DNA of 64,000 nucleotides from Paenibacillus harenae (GCF_030812415.1 NZ_JAUSST010000006.1:186001-250000); one strand, 5' to 3'; counted from the stretch's first letter, positions 23,700 to 32,989 are shown. Notes: generated by a model from the sequence alone, not told the origin. Program-made: numbers and translations.

Positions 23700-25881
23700 T
23701 TGAATGGGTGGTGGAGGTGAGGGCCGGCACTGCTGGTTGCTGCAGCGGAAGCGATAGCGAGAAGATGCAGCCGCTGCCATGCGCTTCGTTCGTCATGACG
23801 GTAAGCTCGCCACCGTGGATGTCTGCGATTTCCTTGGCGATCGATAGCCCCAGGCCGCTGCCGGGAATGCTGCTGTTCCGCGACTTGTCGACGCGGTAGA
23901 AGGAGTTGAAGATGAAAGGCAGCGCGTCCTCCGGAATGCCTGCTCCGGCGTCGATGACGCGAAAGATAACGGCTTCGCCCGTATGCTCCAGCGCGAAAAC
24001 GATCGGGCAGTCCGCGTCGGAATACTTCAGCGCATTGTCGATCAGGTTATCGATGACTCTGCCGATAAGATGCTTATCGCCGTTGACTATTAACGGCATA
24101 GACGGCTGCGGCCGGGCAACAGAGAATGGCCGCTTCGCCAGCCGCGTGTAGACATCCCATTTCGTTGCTGCCGTATCGAAGAATTCAACGGCGTCTAAGC
24201 GATTGAACTCGGCGCTCAGCTGCCGCGTCTCCAATAAACTCAGTTCGTTCAGATTCCGAACGAACTGGTTGATCGTTTGAATATCCTCATAGATTCGCTT
24301 GAGGTAGATGCCTGTATCGGCCGGCGGAATCGTGCCGTCGGTGATTGCGTCGATATAGCCGCGAATAAGCGTGATCGGCGTCTTCAAGTCATGCGAGATA
24401 TTCATGAGCAGCTCCTTGCGCCAATGCTCGATTCGCATAAGCTCGTTAACCCGCATCTCCAGCTCGGTGTTGATCTCTCTTAGTTCCTCCGTCCGCTGCT
24501 CGACCTTATGCTCAAGCTGGACATTATGCTCGTTCTGCTGCTCCATGAGCTCTCGGATTTTGGAAGACATCCGATTGAACGAACGCAGCAGCTGGTTGAA
24601 TTCAAGCGTCCTTGTATCGTTTAAAGCGGTAGAGAATTGGCCCTCGCCCATCTCGGCGAAAGCGCCCGTAAGCAGATTGACCGGTCGCGATACTTTCGAG
24701 CGCAAGTAGAAGGCAAGCGTGACGCATAAGCAGAAAGCGACGATACCGAGCAGAGAGAGCTGCAGGACCAGCTCATCGCGTGTCTGTGCGGAGAGCTTCT
24801 CCGTAGCGTTATGAATCGGCTCCAGCAGCTTATGCTCGGGAATGATATAGCCGAGAATCCAGTTCGTTGTCGGTATCGAGCGGCTGAATACAAGCTTCTG
24901 CTCGCCGTTAATCTTAAGGCTGCGATAGCTGTCCACTGTTTCGTTGCTGAACAGCGTCGCAAGCTGCAGCCCCTGTATTTCCTCCATGCCGTGCTGCTGG
25001 GCGGCGATTAGTTCATGATCCCGATCCAGCAGGAGCGCGTAGCCGTTCTCGTCGCCGAATCTCGTATCGAGCACGTTGTCTACGAAACGTTCGATCGTGA
25101 CATCCGCGGCAACTACGCCGCGCAATACACGGTTCTCGTCGTAAACAGGCGTCGTGGCGGTAAACATCCAGCCTCGCGGCGTGATGTCGAAGTAAGGCTT
25201 TGTCCAGGCGACACGGTTAATGTTTGGGCGCACGTTAAGCGCATCCGAATAGAACCGATAGGAAGTCAGGGCGTATATCGGTATGTTAGGGTCTCGCTTC
25301 GCCGTACCGGTGTACTCGGGGTAGAAGAACGAGCCGTCGTGCGGATGGATATAGTAGATGGACACGATATTGGGCTTGCGCGAAGTTTCGGACTTGAATA
25401 GCGGGAATAAAGCTTTCGCCTTGGCAAGATCGAGAGCTTGTTCGGGCGACGGATAGTTATCCGGGTTGTTCGAGCGAACCGATATGACGCCTTCTCCGCT
25501 GGAATTTTTCTCTGTGAATCGCTGTTTGACCGTATCGTACGCGAATTCGATCGGAACTTCGCTGTCGGCGTTATGCTTCACCGAGAAGATAGACTCGGCA
25601 AGCGACTTCGAGAGCAATACGGCATCCTCTACGAGCCGCAGCTCGGTGTCGATGGCACGGACTTGCCCGTCGATATTGGCTTCGTACATGCTTATGTAGT
25701 TTTTTTCGGTCAAGGCCGTATTCATCGAATTGAAGTGATTCAACTGCGACGTTACGGTCTTGCCCGCAAATATGGTTAGCAGCAGAAGAGGGACGAGAGA
25801 GACGGTCAACATGGCCGCAAGCATCTGAAAGGCGAAGGTGCGCGGCCGAAGGACGGGTTTATATTTCTTTAATGGGCTCAT
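23695..25881 (-). CDS. membrane sensor histidine kinase with large Cache-type sensor
   Basis: The 728-residue protein has membrane helices at about 17-38 and 371-393 around a ~330-residue outer domain of the dCache type (FDITPRGWMFTATTPVYDEN, VVAADVTIERFVDNVL). Then come HAMP (394-447), a coiled coil (440-485), the phospho-acceptor NISHDLKTPITLIRGY (His497), and a HATPase_c domain with DNLIDNALKYS, VIDAGAGIP and SGLGLSIAKEI. It phosphorylates the response regulator encoded just upstream, overlapping it by 23 bp. Start is the ATG at 25881. The ligand is unknown; Cache domains bind small molecules such as amino acids or amines. The 3' end lies inside repeat element B. Confidence 0.9.
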   Translation of the reverse strand: MSPLKKYKPVLRPRTFAFQMLAAMLTVSLVPLLLLTIFAGKTVTSQLNHFNSMNTALTEKNYISMYEANIDGQVRAIDTELRLVEDAVLLSKSLAESIFSVKHNADSEVPIEFAYDTVKQRFTEKNSSGEGVISVRSNNPDNYPSPEQALDLAKAKALFPLFKSETSRKPNIVSIYYIHPHDGSFFYPEYTGTAKRDPNIPIYALTSYRFYSDALNVRPNINRVAWTKPYFDITPRGWMFTATTPVYDENRVLRGVVAADVTIERFVDNVLDTRFGDENGYALLLDRDHELIAAQQHGMEEIQGLQLATLFSNETVDSYRSLKINGEQKLVFSRSIPTTNWILGYIIPEHKLLEPIHNATEKLSAQTRDELVLQLSLLGIVAFCLCVTLAFYLRSKVSRPVNLLTGAFAEMGEGQFSTALNDTRTLEFNQLLRSFNRMSSKIRELMEQQNEHNVQLEHKVEQRTEELREINTELEMRVNELMRIEHWRKELLMNISHDLKTPITLIRGYIDAITDGTIPPADTGIYLKRIYEDIQTINQFVRNLNELSLLETRQLSAEFNRLDAVEFFDTAATKWDVYTRLAKRPFSVARPQPSMPLIVNGDKHLIGRVIDNLIDNALKYSDADCPIVFALEHTGEAVIFRVIDAGAGIPEDALPFIFNSFYRVDKSRNSSIPGSGLGLSIAKEIADIHGGELTVMTNEAHGSGCIFSLSLPLQQPAVPALTSTTHST

Positions 25882-26572
25882 CGAATTTGTACCCGATTCC
25901 GCGAATGGTGACGATGCGCTCCGGCGCTGCGGGATTGCGCTCGATCTTTTTGCGAAGATGGCCGATATGAACCTGCAGCGTCTTCGTGTCGAGGCTGTTC
26001 TCATAGCCCCAAATATGGCTTAACAAACGTTCGGTCGGAAGGACCTGTCTCGCATTTTGCATCAGATAGGCGAGGAGTTGGAACTCCTTGGCGGACAGCT
26101 CGACCTTAACGCCGTCTACATACACTTCATGGGCATCGATACGGAGCTGTACATGCTCGGAGGAGATGGAATTTGTGACGGCGGGGGAGGATCTGCCCCG
26201 AACGATTCGGTTCCTTCGGAGCTGGGCCTTAATGCGGGCCACCAGCTCGATAGGGCTGAACGGCTTGCTCACATAGTCGTCGGCGCCGACGCTTAGTCCG
26301 ACTACCTTGTCGATTTCGGTATCTTTGCAGGTGAGGAAGACGATAGGCACATCGGTTTTCTGTCTTAGCCGCGCGCATAGCTCATAGCCCTCCATATCGG
26401 GGAGCAGTACGTCAAGAACGATCAGCGAAGGCTGCTCGGTCTCGGCAAGCTCGATAGCCTGCCGTCCGCTTGTCGCGCTTAAGTGGCGGAATCCGTCCTT
26501 CGTTAAGTACATGCCAACGAGCTCGCCGATTCTTACTTCGTCATCGACGGTTAATATGAGTTCTCTCGTCAT
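25859..26572 (-). CDS. OmpR/PhoB-type response regulator
   Basis: The 237-residue protein has a receiver domain with the acidic pocket VDDE, the phospho-acceptor VLDVLLPD (Asp54) and the KPF lysine, then a winged-helix output domain (QLLAYLMQNARQVLPTE, RIVTIRGIGYKFDEP). It is phosphorylated by the overlapping histidine kinase. AAGAGGTG lies 7 nt before the ATG. Target genes are not evident; the nearest candidates are the amine oxidase and the exported protein downstream of the pair. Confidence 0.93.
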   Translation of the reverse strand: MTRELILTVDDEVRIGELVGMYLTKDGFRHLSATSGRQAIELAETEQPSLIVLDVLLPDMEGYELCARLRQKTDVPIVFLTCKDTEIDKVVGLSVGADDYVSKPFSPIELVARIKAQLRRNRIVRGRSSPAVTNSISSEHVQLRIDAHEVYVDGVKVELSAKEFQLLAYLMQNARQVLPTERLLSHIWGYENSLDTKTLQVHIGHLRKKIERNPAAPERIVTIRGIGYKFDEPIKEI

Positions 26573-26694
26573 TTCCGTTCACCTCTTTTAAGATAAAGTT
26601 ATGAAAGCAGTGTATGACTTAAATATAAACGCGAAGGTGAGGTTTATGCAATGAATATGTTAGTTAATATGACACGATGCTTCCTTTTGGTAAG

Positions 26695-26732
26695 TAAAAA
26701 ATAAGCCGGCGCATGTTGCGCCGGCTTATTTC
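26695..26732 (-). terminator. terminator of the YvbH-like gene, works in both directions
   Basis: ATAAGCCGGCGCA (26701-26713) and TGCGCCGGCTTAT (26717-26729) form a perfect 13-bp stem; the minus-strand side ends in a T-run. Confidence 0.8.
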
Positions 26733-26746
26733 CATATTTCATAGAA

Positions 26747-27361
26747 CTATTGATTGATATAACGCTCGAAGATCGAACCGTAATCTTTCACTTTATATTG
26801 CTTATGCGTATCGACCATCCAAGAGAAGGCTGCTTTGTTGATCGCATCGAACTGGGATACGACGTTGAAGTCCCCCTTGTGTACCGATTGGATCGTCGTG
26901 GACGCCATGTTCAGGCTGTTTCTGGCGAATTCAAGCGTCAAGTTATTCTCATGCGTAATCTCGGATATTTTCATAAGTGCTTTGTACAGATCCTTAAGCT
27001 CCTCGATATGCTTCTTGTGCACGTCGATATTAAGTGCGACAGGACCGATCGTGAACTTAATTTCCACGTCGAGATCTACCGTTCCGGCTGTCTCCAGCGC
27101 TACGTTCGCAATCGGGTTCGTTGCGTACGGGTAACGCCGAAGCGTGCGCTTCTTGCTCATTGCGCTCGTGCCGTCGAGGTGGATTAGCGCCAGATTCGTA
27201 AAGCAATATTCGTCGGCCTTCGATTTGATAAGGAAATAAATTTTCTCGTTATCTTCGTGCAAAACGTAATCATCGGAATCTACCTTGTCGTAATTATCGG
27301 GATGAATAACGGAGCCTACGTCGCTCAGGCCAAGCACATCCGCTGCTATTTTGCCAAACAT
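26747..27361 (-). CDS. yvbH: YvbH-like PH-domain protein
   Basis: The 204-residue soluble protein begins MFGKIAADVLGLSDVGSVI, then NYDKVDSDDYVLHEDNEKI, and matches the Bacillus YvbH family: an N-terminal bacterial PH-like domain and a C-terminal helical oligomerisation region (ASTTIQSVHKGDFNVVSQFD). The role is unknown. GAGAGGA precedes the ATG at 27361 at 9 nt; the upstream TTG in frame sits on that site and is rejected. It is a single gene. Confidence 0.8.
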   Translation of the reverse strand: MFGKIAADVLGLSDVGSVIHPDNYDKVDSDDYVLHEDNEKIYFLIKSKADEYCFTNLALIHLDGTSAMSKKRTLRRYPYATNPIANVALETAGTVDLDVEIKFTIGPVALNIDVHKKHIEELKDLYKALMKISEITHENNLTLEFARNSLNMASTTIQSVHKGDFNVVSQFDAINKAAFSWMVDTHKQYKVKDYGSIFERYINQ

Positions 27362-27517
27362 CGGTACCAATCCTCTCTAAAGAAAAATAATGTACCCAGA
27401 CATTATATAATAATTGTCGGAAAACATGATATTCATTTTTGGCGGCGCCGCTTATGCTTTCTTTGCCGCAATGGAGAAGACAACGGTTATTGAATAGATC
27501 TCAAAGGTAAAAATGTA

Positions 27518-27562
27518 AAAAAACCCGGTTTTCCGCATTTAAGCAGGAAAATTCGGGTTTTC
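27518..27562 (-). terminator. terminator of brxC
   Basis: On the minus strand AAAACCCG pairs with CGGGTTTT, with further CCGAATTTTCC/GGAAAACCGG pairing inside, ending in seven T. Confidence 0.75.
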
Positions 27563-27593
27563 TCTAATAGTTACGATGGAGGCAAGTGTCAGC

Positions 27594-27932
27594 TTAGTCG
27601 AGAACGGCCGTAATATGGGCTTTCGTCACGGACCAGTGGGAAGCCGTCCATACTTTAGCCTTCTTGTCGATGTACAAGATTTGCGGCGATTCATGCTTCA
27701 CCGACGTATCCTCGGCGATCTGGTTCGATACCGGGCGGGACTCGATTACTTTAACGAGCAAGTAGTCTACGTCCTCGCTGGGCTTGTCGTTCAAATATTG
27801 ATTAAACTCGCTGAACGCGTTCGCGCTTACCGGGCAGGTTGTGCTGTGCTTGAATACAACGACGGGACGGGAATCCGAGCCTTCGAATGCGCTGTTCCAT
27901 TCTTCAATGGTCGTAATTTCTTTATAGGACAT
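27594..27932 (-). CDS. brxC: monothiol bacilliredoxin BrxC (YtxJ)
   Basis: The 112-residue thioredoxin-fold protein carries the single-cysteine motif HSTTCPVSANA (Cys33) and IESRPVSNQIAED, then HESPQILYI with the cis-proline. BrxC/YtxJ proteins remove bacillithiol from or carry disulfides with bacillithiol-modified proteins, which implies this organism makes bacillithiol. AAAGGAG lies 11 nt before the ATG at 27932; a GTG start 12 bp upstream would sit on that site. Single gene with its own terminator. Confidence 0.88.
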   Translation of the reverse strand: MSYKEITTIEEWNSAFEGSDSRPVVVFKHSTTCPVSANAFSEFNQYLNDKPSEDVDYLLVKVIESRPVSNQIAEDTSVKHESPQILYIDKKAKVWTASHWSVTKAHITAVLD

Positions 27933-28096
27933 TGTCGGTAACACTCCTTTGCGTATGTAGTAGTATGCAGGACTTGTCCCCCTAGTATAACGTTAATTCA
28001 TGTTAAAAGTCATCTCTGCGAGGAGGCGTATCAATAATCGGCATTTCGGTGTATTGCGTTTGGAAAGCCGTCGTGTTATGATGACTTCAGTAAAAA

Positions 28097-28119
28097 TGAC
28101 TAAAAATGTTTTTTGGTCA
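28097..28119. promoter_or_regulatory. operator candidate 1 for the TetR regulator
   Basis: A 23-bp imperfect palindrome TGACTAAAAATG-TTTTTTGGTCA lies 31 bp before the tetR start codon. A second 23-bp site with the same TGAC/GTCA arms lies before yhgE. Confidence 0.55.
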
Positions 28120-28149
28120 ATCGGTCATAAGTGGAATGGAGGTGGACGC

Positions 28150-28731
28150 ATGGCTGTTGATCGCAGGCAACTTATCTTAGAAGCGGCGGGCAGGTCGTTC
28201 TCGCTATTTGGCTACAAAGCGACAACAATGGACCAGGTCGCCAAGATCGCGAATGTCGGCAAGGGGACGATTTATACTTTTTTCGCCAATAAGGAAGAGC
28301 TGTTCCAAGAAATTATGAGGAAGCTGCTTCATGATATGAGGCTCGTCGCCGAGACGGTTATCGATCCGAGCAAACGGTTTTTCGATAATTTGTACGCAGC
28401 GCTGGAGCAGCTGCTTGAATTCCGCGAAGAGCACGAGCTGGCGCTGAAGCTGTCCCATGAGGTTCGCGAGATCGGAACGCCGATGGCGATTGAGGGGCTC
28501 AGGCAGATTGAACAGGCCGTGGTTGGTTACATGAAGCAGCAGGTGCAGCTGGCGATAGACAAAGGCGAGATTAAACGGTGCGATCCGGAGATGACGGCAT
28601 TCGTCATGCTGAAATTATATATGGCGTTAACGGTCGATTGGAATAAGGCGTATAAGCCGCTCGATAAGAGCGAGGTATCCGATCGATTGCGGTTTTATTT
28701 GCAAGAAGGTTTGGCTCTGGCTCCTGAATAA
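28150..28731 (+). CDS. TetR/AcrR-family repressor
   Basis: The 193-residue protein has the TetR helix-turn-helix (GYKATTMDQVAKIANVGKG, then TIYTFFANKEELF) at residues about 20-60 and a helical ligand-binding C-terminus. GGAGGTGG lies 4 nt before the ATG. It is followed by the yhgE-like gene after 75 bp on the same strand. Two matching operator-like palindromes, one before each gene, suggest it represses itself and yhgE. Confidence 0.9.
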   Translation: MAVDRRQLILEAAGRSFSLFGYKATTMDQVAKIANVGKGTIYTFFANKEELFQEIMRKLLHDMRLVAETVIDPSKRFFDNLYAALEQLLEFREEHELALKLSHEVREIGTPMAIEGLRQIEQAVVGYMKQQVQLAIDKGEIKRCDPEMTAFVMLKLYMALTVDWNKAYKPLDKSEVSDRLRFYLQEGLALAPE

Positions 28732-28758
28732 CCGGGATGCCTTTTTTTCAATAGAAAA

Positions 28759-28781
28759 TGACCAAATGACAAAAACGGTCA
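28759..28781. promoter_or_regulatory. operator candidate 2 before yhgE
   Basis: TGACCAAATGAC followed by AAAAACGGTCA, 23 bp, with the same arms and length as the site at 28097. Confidence 0.55.
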
Positions 28782-28806
28782 TATCGTAATCGGGAGAGTG
28801 GAGAAC

Positions 28807-31047
28807 ATGAAGTGGTCAGGATTAAAGCAGTTCGGCAAGGAGTTGTCCGGCATCGGCAAAAACAAGATGCTGCTCATTTCGATCGTAGGGGTTATGGTTA
28901 TTCCGGTCATGTATTCGGCGATGTTCATTAGCGCCTTCTGGGATCCGTACGGCCATCTGGACAAAATGCCGGTGGCAGTCGTTAATGCCGATAAAGGTTA
29001 CACGTTTAACGATGAGACGCTGCATATCGGCGATGATTTTACGGAACAATTAAAGGAAAACGAAAAGTTCGAATGGCATTTCATAAGCAAAGAAGACGCG
29101 CTTAAAGGCATGGAAGCTCACGACTACTATATGGCGATTGAGATTCCGGCCGACTTCTCGGAGAAGACGGCATCGCTTAATTCCGAGCGGCCTGTTCCGG
29201 CACAGATCACGTATCTGTCGAACGAAAGCTTCAACTTTCTAGCCTCGCAAATCGGCAGCAAGGCTGTCGACACGATGAAGGCGGAGCTGAATAAGGAAAT
29301 AACGTCGGCGTATACGAGAACGGTGTTCGAGCAAATGGAGCAGCTGGCCGACGGGATCGGCAAGGCGGCGGGCGGAGCGATGGAGATCGCCGACGGCACG
29401 TCGAAAGCGAAGGATGGCGCGCAGCTCATTCAGCAAAATTTAAGCAAGCTGGTCAGCGGCAGCGTCGCGCTGCAAGAAGGCGTGGCGAAGCTGGCGGACG
29501 GCAGCTCCGCGCTGGAAGAAGGCGCCGCTGCGCTTCACGCAGGCACGGCGGGCCTTACCGACGGGCTTGCGCAATTGGCTGCTGCTCGGCAGCAGCTAGC
29601 TGACGGCGGAGAGTCGCTTGGCGCGGGCGCGTCGAAGCTAGGCGCGGGAGCGAGCGAGCTTGCCGGCGGCTTAGCGCAGCTGGCGGATGCGAGCGGCACG
29701 CTTGCGGATGGCGGCCAGGACGCGAAGCGGGCCGCAGGGCAAATCGCAGGAGGGCTGAGCGATTCAGCCGCCGGCGAAGCGCAGCTGGCAGACGGCGCGG
29801 CGAAGCTCGCGAACGATCTGGCGCAGCTTGCGCAAGCCGATCCGGAGCTTGCGAAGGACGAGAGCTTCAGCGCGCTGCTGGCCTCCAGCAGGGAGCTGGC
29901 GGCCGGACTGTCGAAATCCGCTGAAGGACAGAAACAATTAAGTGCGGGTGCAGATCAGCTTAACGATGGACTTATGAAGCTGACAGCCGGCTTGGACCAA
30001 CTCGGGGAGAAAGCCACGGCAGCCTCGAAGGGAGCCGAAGAGCTTGGTGCTGGCGGCGGGCAATTGGTTGCGGGAGCAGAGCAATTCAACGGCGGTATGA
30101 AGCAGTTCGGCGACAAGCTGTCAGCAGCGGCCGATGGCAGCAAAGAGCTTGCGGCAGGAGCGGCGAAGCTGGACGGCGGTATTGGCACGCTTGCGAACGG
30201 ATTAAGCACGCTGCAATCGAATGTTGGACCATTCGTTGACGGCTCTGCGAAGCTGGAAGACGGCGCGAAGAATATGACGACCGGGCTCCTCAAGCTGGAG
30301 AACGGCACGCAGGAGCTATCGGGCAAGCTAAGCGAAGCGTCGGATAAGACGGCGGATCTCGATCTGACCGATCCGATGGTCGACATGTTCGCCGATCCGA
30401 TCCAGCTTGATGTGGAGAAGGTCAGCGAGGTAGACAATTACGGTACGGGCCTGGCGCCTTACTTCCTATCGCTTGGCCTATATGTCGGCGCGATGATGCT
30501 TACGATCGTTTATTCGGTACGCGATCCGATGATCCGTCCGGTGAACGGCTGGAGCTGGTTCCTGAGCAAAGCGTTGACGGTAGTGGCGATCGGCACGATT
30601 CAAGCGCTTATCGCCGATGCGGCGCTGCTCTATCTGCTGGATCTTCAAGTAACGAATGCAGCATTGTTTATCGGTTACTCCGTTCTGACGAGCATCACCT
30701 ATATGATGATTATTCAGTTCCTCGCATCTTCGATGAACAATCCGGGCCGGTTCATTGCGATCATCCTGTTGATCTTCCAATTGACAAGCTCCGCGGGCAC
30801 GTTCCCGATCGAGCTTGTGCCGGATTGGCTGCAGGCGATATCGCCTTGGCTGCCGATGACCTATTCGGTCGCGGGCTTTAGAGATATCATATCGAGCGGC
30901 GATTACAGCTCGTTATGGAGCGACAGTCTGATTCTTGCAGGCATCGCCTTGCTGTTCGCGCTTCTCTCTTACGGTTATTTCACGTTCAGCCATCGCAAGA
31001 CCAAAGGCGAAGATGGCAGCGAAACGGCAACGGCAACGATAGCATAA
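28807..31047 (+). CDS. yhgE: YhgE/Pip-family membrane protein with long heptad-like repeat region
   Basis: The 746-residue protein has a first membrane helix (about 24-43), a YhgE N-terminal domain (FWDPYGHLDKMPVAVVNAD), then about 330 residues of degenerate repeats with the pattern xxLxxGxxxLxxG (for example LADGSSALEEGAAALHAG), and five C-terminal membrane helices (FLSLGLYVGAMMLTIVYSV onward). YhgE/Pip proteins relate to phage infection protein and to the EsaA type VII secretion component. An exporter-like role is likely but unproven. GGGAGAG lies 9 nt before the ATG; a GTG start at 28798 is possible. A bipartite hairpin terminator follows. Confidence 0.88.
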   Translation: MKWSGLKQFGKELSGIGKNKMLLISIVGVMVIPVMYSAMFISAFWDPYGHLDKMPVAVVNADKGYTFNDETLHIGDDFTEQLKENEKFEWHFISKEDALKGMEAHDYYMAIEIPADFSEKTASLNSERPVPAQITYLSNESFNFLASQIGSKAVDTMKAELNKEITSAYTRTVFEQMEQLADGIGKAAGGAMEIADGTSKAKDGAQLIQQNLSKLVSGSVALQEGVAKLADGSSALEEGAAALHAGTAGLTDGLAQLAAARQQLADGGESLGAGASKLGAGASELAGGLAQLADASGTLADGGQDAKRAAGQIAGGLSDSAAGEAQLADGAAKLANDLAQLAQADPELAKDESFSALLASSRELAAGLSKSAEGQKQLSAGADQLNDGLMKLTAGLDQLGEKATAASKGAEELGAGGGQLVAGAEQFNGGMKQFGDKLSAAADGSKELAAGAAKLDGGIGTLANGLSTLQSNVGPFVDGSAKLEDGAKNMTTGLLKLENGTQELSGKLSEASDKTADLDLTDPMVDMFADPIQLDVEKVSEVDNYGTGLAPYFLSLGLYVGAMMLTIVYSVRDPMIRPVNGWSWFLSKALTVVAIGTIQALIADAALLYLLDLQVTNAALFIGYSVLTSITYMMIIQFLASSMNNPGRFIAIILLIFQLTSSAGTFPIELVPDWLQAISPWLPMTYSVAGFRDIISSGDYSSLWSDSLILAGIALLFALLSYGYFTFSHRKTKGEDGSETATATIA

Positions 31048-31063
31048 GGAATGAAATGGAAAT

Positions 31064-31123
31064 GAGGCAAGTCCTGATTGTCGTGAACGAAGGTTCATGG
31101 ACAAAGGGGGCTTGCCTCTTTTT
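31064..31123 (+). terminator. bipartite-stem terminator of yhgE
   Basis: Outer stem GAGGCAAG (31064-31071) with CTTGCCTC (31111-31118), an inner hairpin TGTCGTGAAC with GTTCATGGACA, then TTTTT. Confidence 0.75.
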
Positions 31124-31126
31124 GGT

Positions 31127-31576
31127 TTATGCGCTTCTCTTTGCAATTAAAATCTTTTTAATTAACAATCCCAAACTTAACCCGGCAAACATTCCGCAGA
31201 GACCTAGCCAAACAGCTCCGAAAATGTCGCTCGAGAATATAACGCCCAACGTTCCGAAATACGCGCCAAATACGATTGGAACTACGGCATAAGGCGTATT
31301 GCCGCCTCCTGCGTCCCTGTACGCATCCCAAATGGCGAACATATAGATGCAGGGATAAAACATTAACCATTGGTAATCCGTTTGTGCAATAGCTTCTGAA
31401 ATGTCGCCGCGAAAGCTGGATATGATCACTTTGTTTAAGTTGGATTGAACATTGATTAGTAACTCCATGCCAATCAACAGTATGCCCTTAAAAAATTTAC
31501 CGTTTAGAAGTTGCCCAAAACCCGGGAAAGCTACGCTCCATAATACTTTTTCAAGTTTATTTGAGTTCAAGCTCAT
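31127..31576 (-). CDS. small multi-pass membrane protein of unknown family
   Basis: The 149-residue protein has about four hydrophobic segments: WSVAFPGFGQLLNG with FKGILLIGMELLI, WLMFYPCIYMFAIWDAY, PYAVVPIVFGAYFGTLGVIF and AVWLGLCGMFAGLSLGLL. The first part resembles small TM2-like proteins (PGFGQLLNG). I do not recognise a function. There is no good ribosome site of its own; a 41-residue frame ends 8 bp upstream, so its translation may depend on that frame. It converges with yhgE across the terminator. Confidence 0.65.
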   Translation of the reverse strand: MSLNSNKLEKVLWSVAFPGFGQLLNGKFFKGILLIGMELLINVQSNLNKVIISSFRGDISEAIAQTDYQWLMFYPCIYMFAIWDAYRDAGGGNTPYAVVPIVFGAYFGTLGVIFSSDIFGAVWLGLCGMFAGLSLGLLIKKILIAKRSA

Positions 31577-31584
31577 CTTATTAT

Positions 31585-31710
31585 TTACTTAAACGGATGA
31601 GTTAAAGCTTTTTTGCCATGTATCCAAAGAAAACCCGTTTCCGAAGCTGTGAGGTGGATATTGTGTTCCGTCACTTCTTTTTCTTGAACAGCGGTTGTAT
31701 TTGCAGCCAT
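31585..31710 (-). pseudogene. truncated DUF3231-like N-terminus (41 aa)
   Basis: A 41-residue frame with a good ribosome site (GGAAGGA, 9 nt) reads MAANTTAVQEKEVTEHNIHL then TASETGFLW and stops after THPFK. HN-x-LTASE-x-x-LW is how DUF3231 proteins begin, but those have some 170-340 residues. It therefore looks like a fragment, or a short peptide kept because it drives translation of the membrane gene 8 bp downstream. Confidence 0.5.
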
Positions 31711-31850
31711 CGTTTTTAATCCTTCCATCGTATATTTAGGTTCGGTCGATAGACGCGCCTGATTCTAATCCAATCTAGGATAACTCAATAAAGTGTAAGT
31801 TATTCCCTAAAAATTCAAATATGTGACAGAAATCGACTTTATCATTGCTA

Positions 31851-31878
31851 TTGCCGTTTTGCTGTAATACTGTATAAT
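31851..31878 (+). promoter_or_regulatory. promoter of the EamA transporter gene
   Basis: TTGCCG, 16 bp, TATAAT, leaving a leader of about 100 nt. The rest of the 275-bp stretch 31711-31985 shows nothing else I can support. Confidence 0.55.
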
Positions 31879-31985
31879 CACAAGTGTTTCAGTGATATTG
31901 GTAAAGGGGAATGCGAAAGCTACAATGAACTGTTCGTGGAGTTCAAAATGCACGGCAAATAAGAAAAAATGGGGATACATACATC

Positions 31986-32879
31986 ATGAATAAGAAGTGG
32001 CTGAGCTATACCGGCCTTGTGCTAGTTGCCGTAATCTGGGGAGCGAATTTCGGCATCTCGCGGCTGGCGATGGAGTCGTTCCATCCGATCATATTTTCGT
32101 TTCTGCGGTTTGGCGTTGCCATTCCGTTTTTCTTCCTCATCCTGAAGCTGACGGAGGGCAGCATCGGCGTTCCTTGGCGTCTCGTTCCGAAGCTGATGCT
32201 CATTGGCCTGCTCGGCATTACGCTGCTTGAGATTACGGTCATGTATTCGATCAAATATACGACATTAGCGAATGCATCGCTGCTTAATGTAGCGCCTTGG
32301 CCGATCTTCGTCGCCTTGTTCGCGCCGCTCTTCACCCGCGAGACGATTACGTCGCGGCTTGTCGTTGGCGGCGTCATCGCGATGATCGGCGTGTGCTTCG
32401 TCATTCTCGGAGGCGATGAAGGCTTCGCGCTTTCCTCCGACAATATGTTAGGCAACGCGATGGCGTTCGGTGTCAGCATCATCGGCGCGTTGTTCAACTT
32501 AAGCTCCGTTTCGCTTATGAAGCAGTATTCAGCTCTGCGCGTGAGCACCTGGACGATTTTGTTCGGCGCGATCTTCATGCTGCCCCTTACGATCGGCTCG
32601 TGGGGGCAGACCGATTGGCAAAGCTTAGGGACGGTGCAATGGCTGTCCATCGCCTATAACGTGCTCATCTGCACCGTGCTCGCCTTTGTCGTATGGAACG
32701 CCTGCATGTTCAAGGTCGGCGCGACCCGCTCGAACTTCTTCCGATATGCCGTTCCTGCGGCCGCCGTTGCGGCGGGTTATATCCTGTTCGACGAGCGGAT
32801 TGCCATGCTGCAATTGGGCGGCGCGGCGCTTATGGCCGCCGGACTTGTCTGGATAAGCATAGAACGCAAGAAGGCATAG
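31986..32879 (+). CDS. EamA/DMT-family transporter
   Basis: The 297-residue protein has ten hydrophobic helices in two EamA halves; LVLVAVIWGANFGISRLAM opens the first and AFGVSIIGALFNLSSVSLM the second. DMT-superfamily carriers of this kind export amino acids or other metabolites; the substrate is unknown. The ribosome site is weak (GGGGA). It is a single gene with a strong terminator. Confidence 0.88.
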   Translation: MNKKWLSYTGLVLVAVIWGANFGISRLAMESFHPIIFSFLRFGVAIPFFFLILKLTEGSIGVPWRLVPKLMLIGLLGITLLEITVMYSIKYTTLANASLLNVAPWPIFVALFAPLFTRETITSRLVVGGVIAMIGVCFVILGGDEGFALSSDNMLGNAMAFGVSIIGALFNLSSVSLMKQYSALRVSTWTILFGAIFMLPLTIGSWGQTDWQSLGTVQWLSIAYNVLICTVLAFVVWNACMFKVGATRSNFFRYAVPAAAVAAGYILFDERIAMLQLGGAALMAAGLVWISIERKKA

Positions 32880-32908
32880 AGGCAGGTAACCCAATAGACT
32901 CCATTCAG

Positions 32909-32959
32909 ACTGCTTCGAATTAGGTCGTTGACCTTTTTCGAAGCAGTTTTTCTTTTTTT
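32909..32959 (+). terminator. terminator of the EamA transporter gene
   Basis: ACTGCTTCGAA (32909-32919) and TTCGAAGCAGT (32937-32947) form a perfect stem with an inner AGGTC/GACCT, followed by TTTTTCTTTTTTT. Confidence 0.9.
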
Positions 32960-32989
32960 AGGAGGCTCTCCTGAAACGGCGCATTTAGA

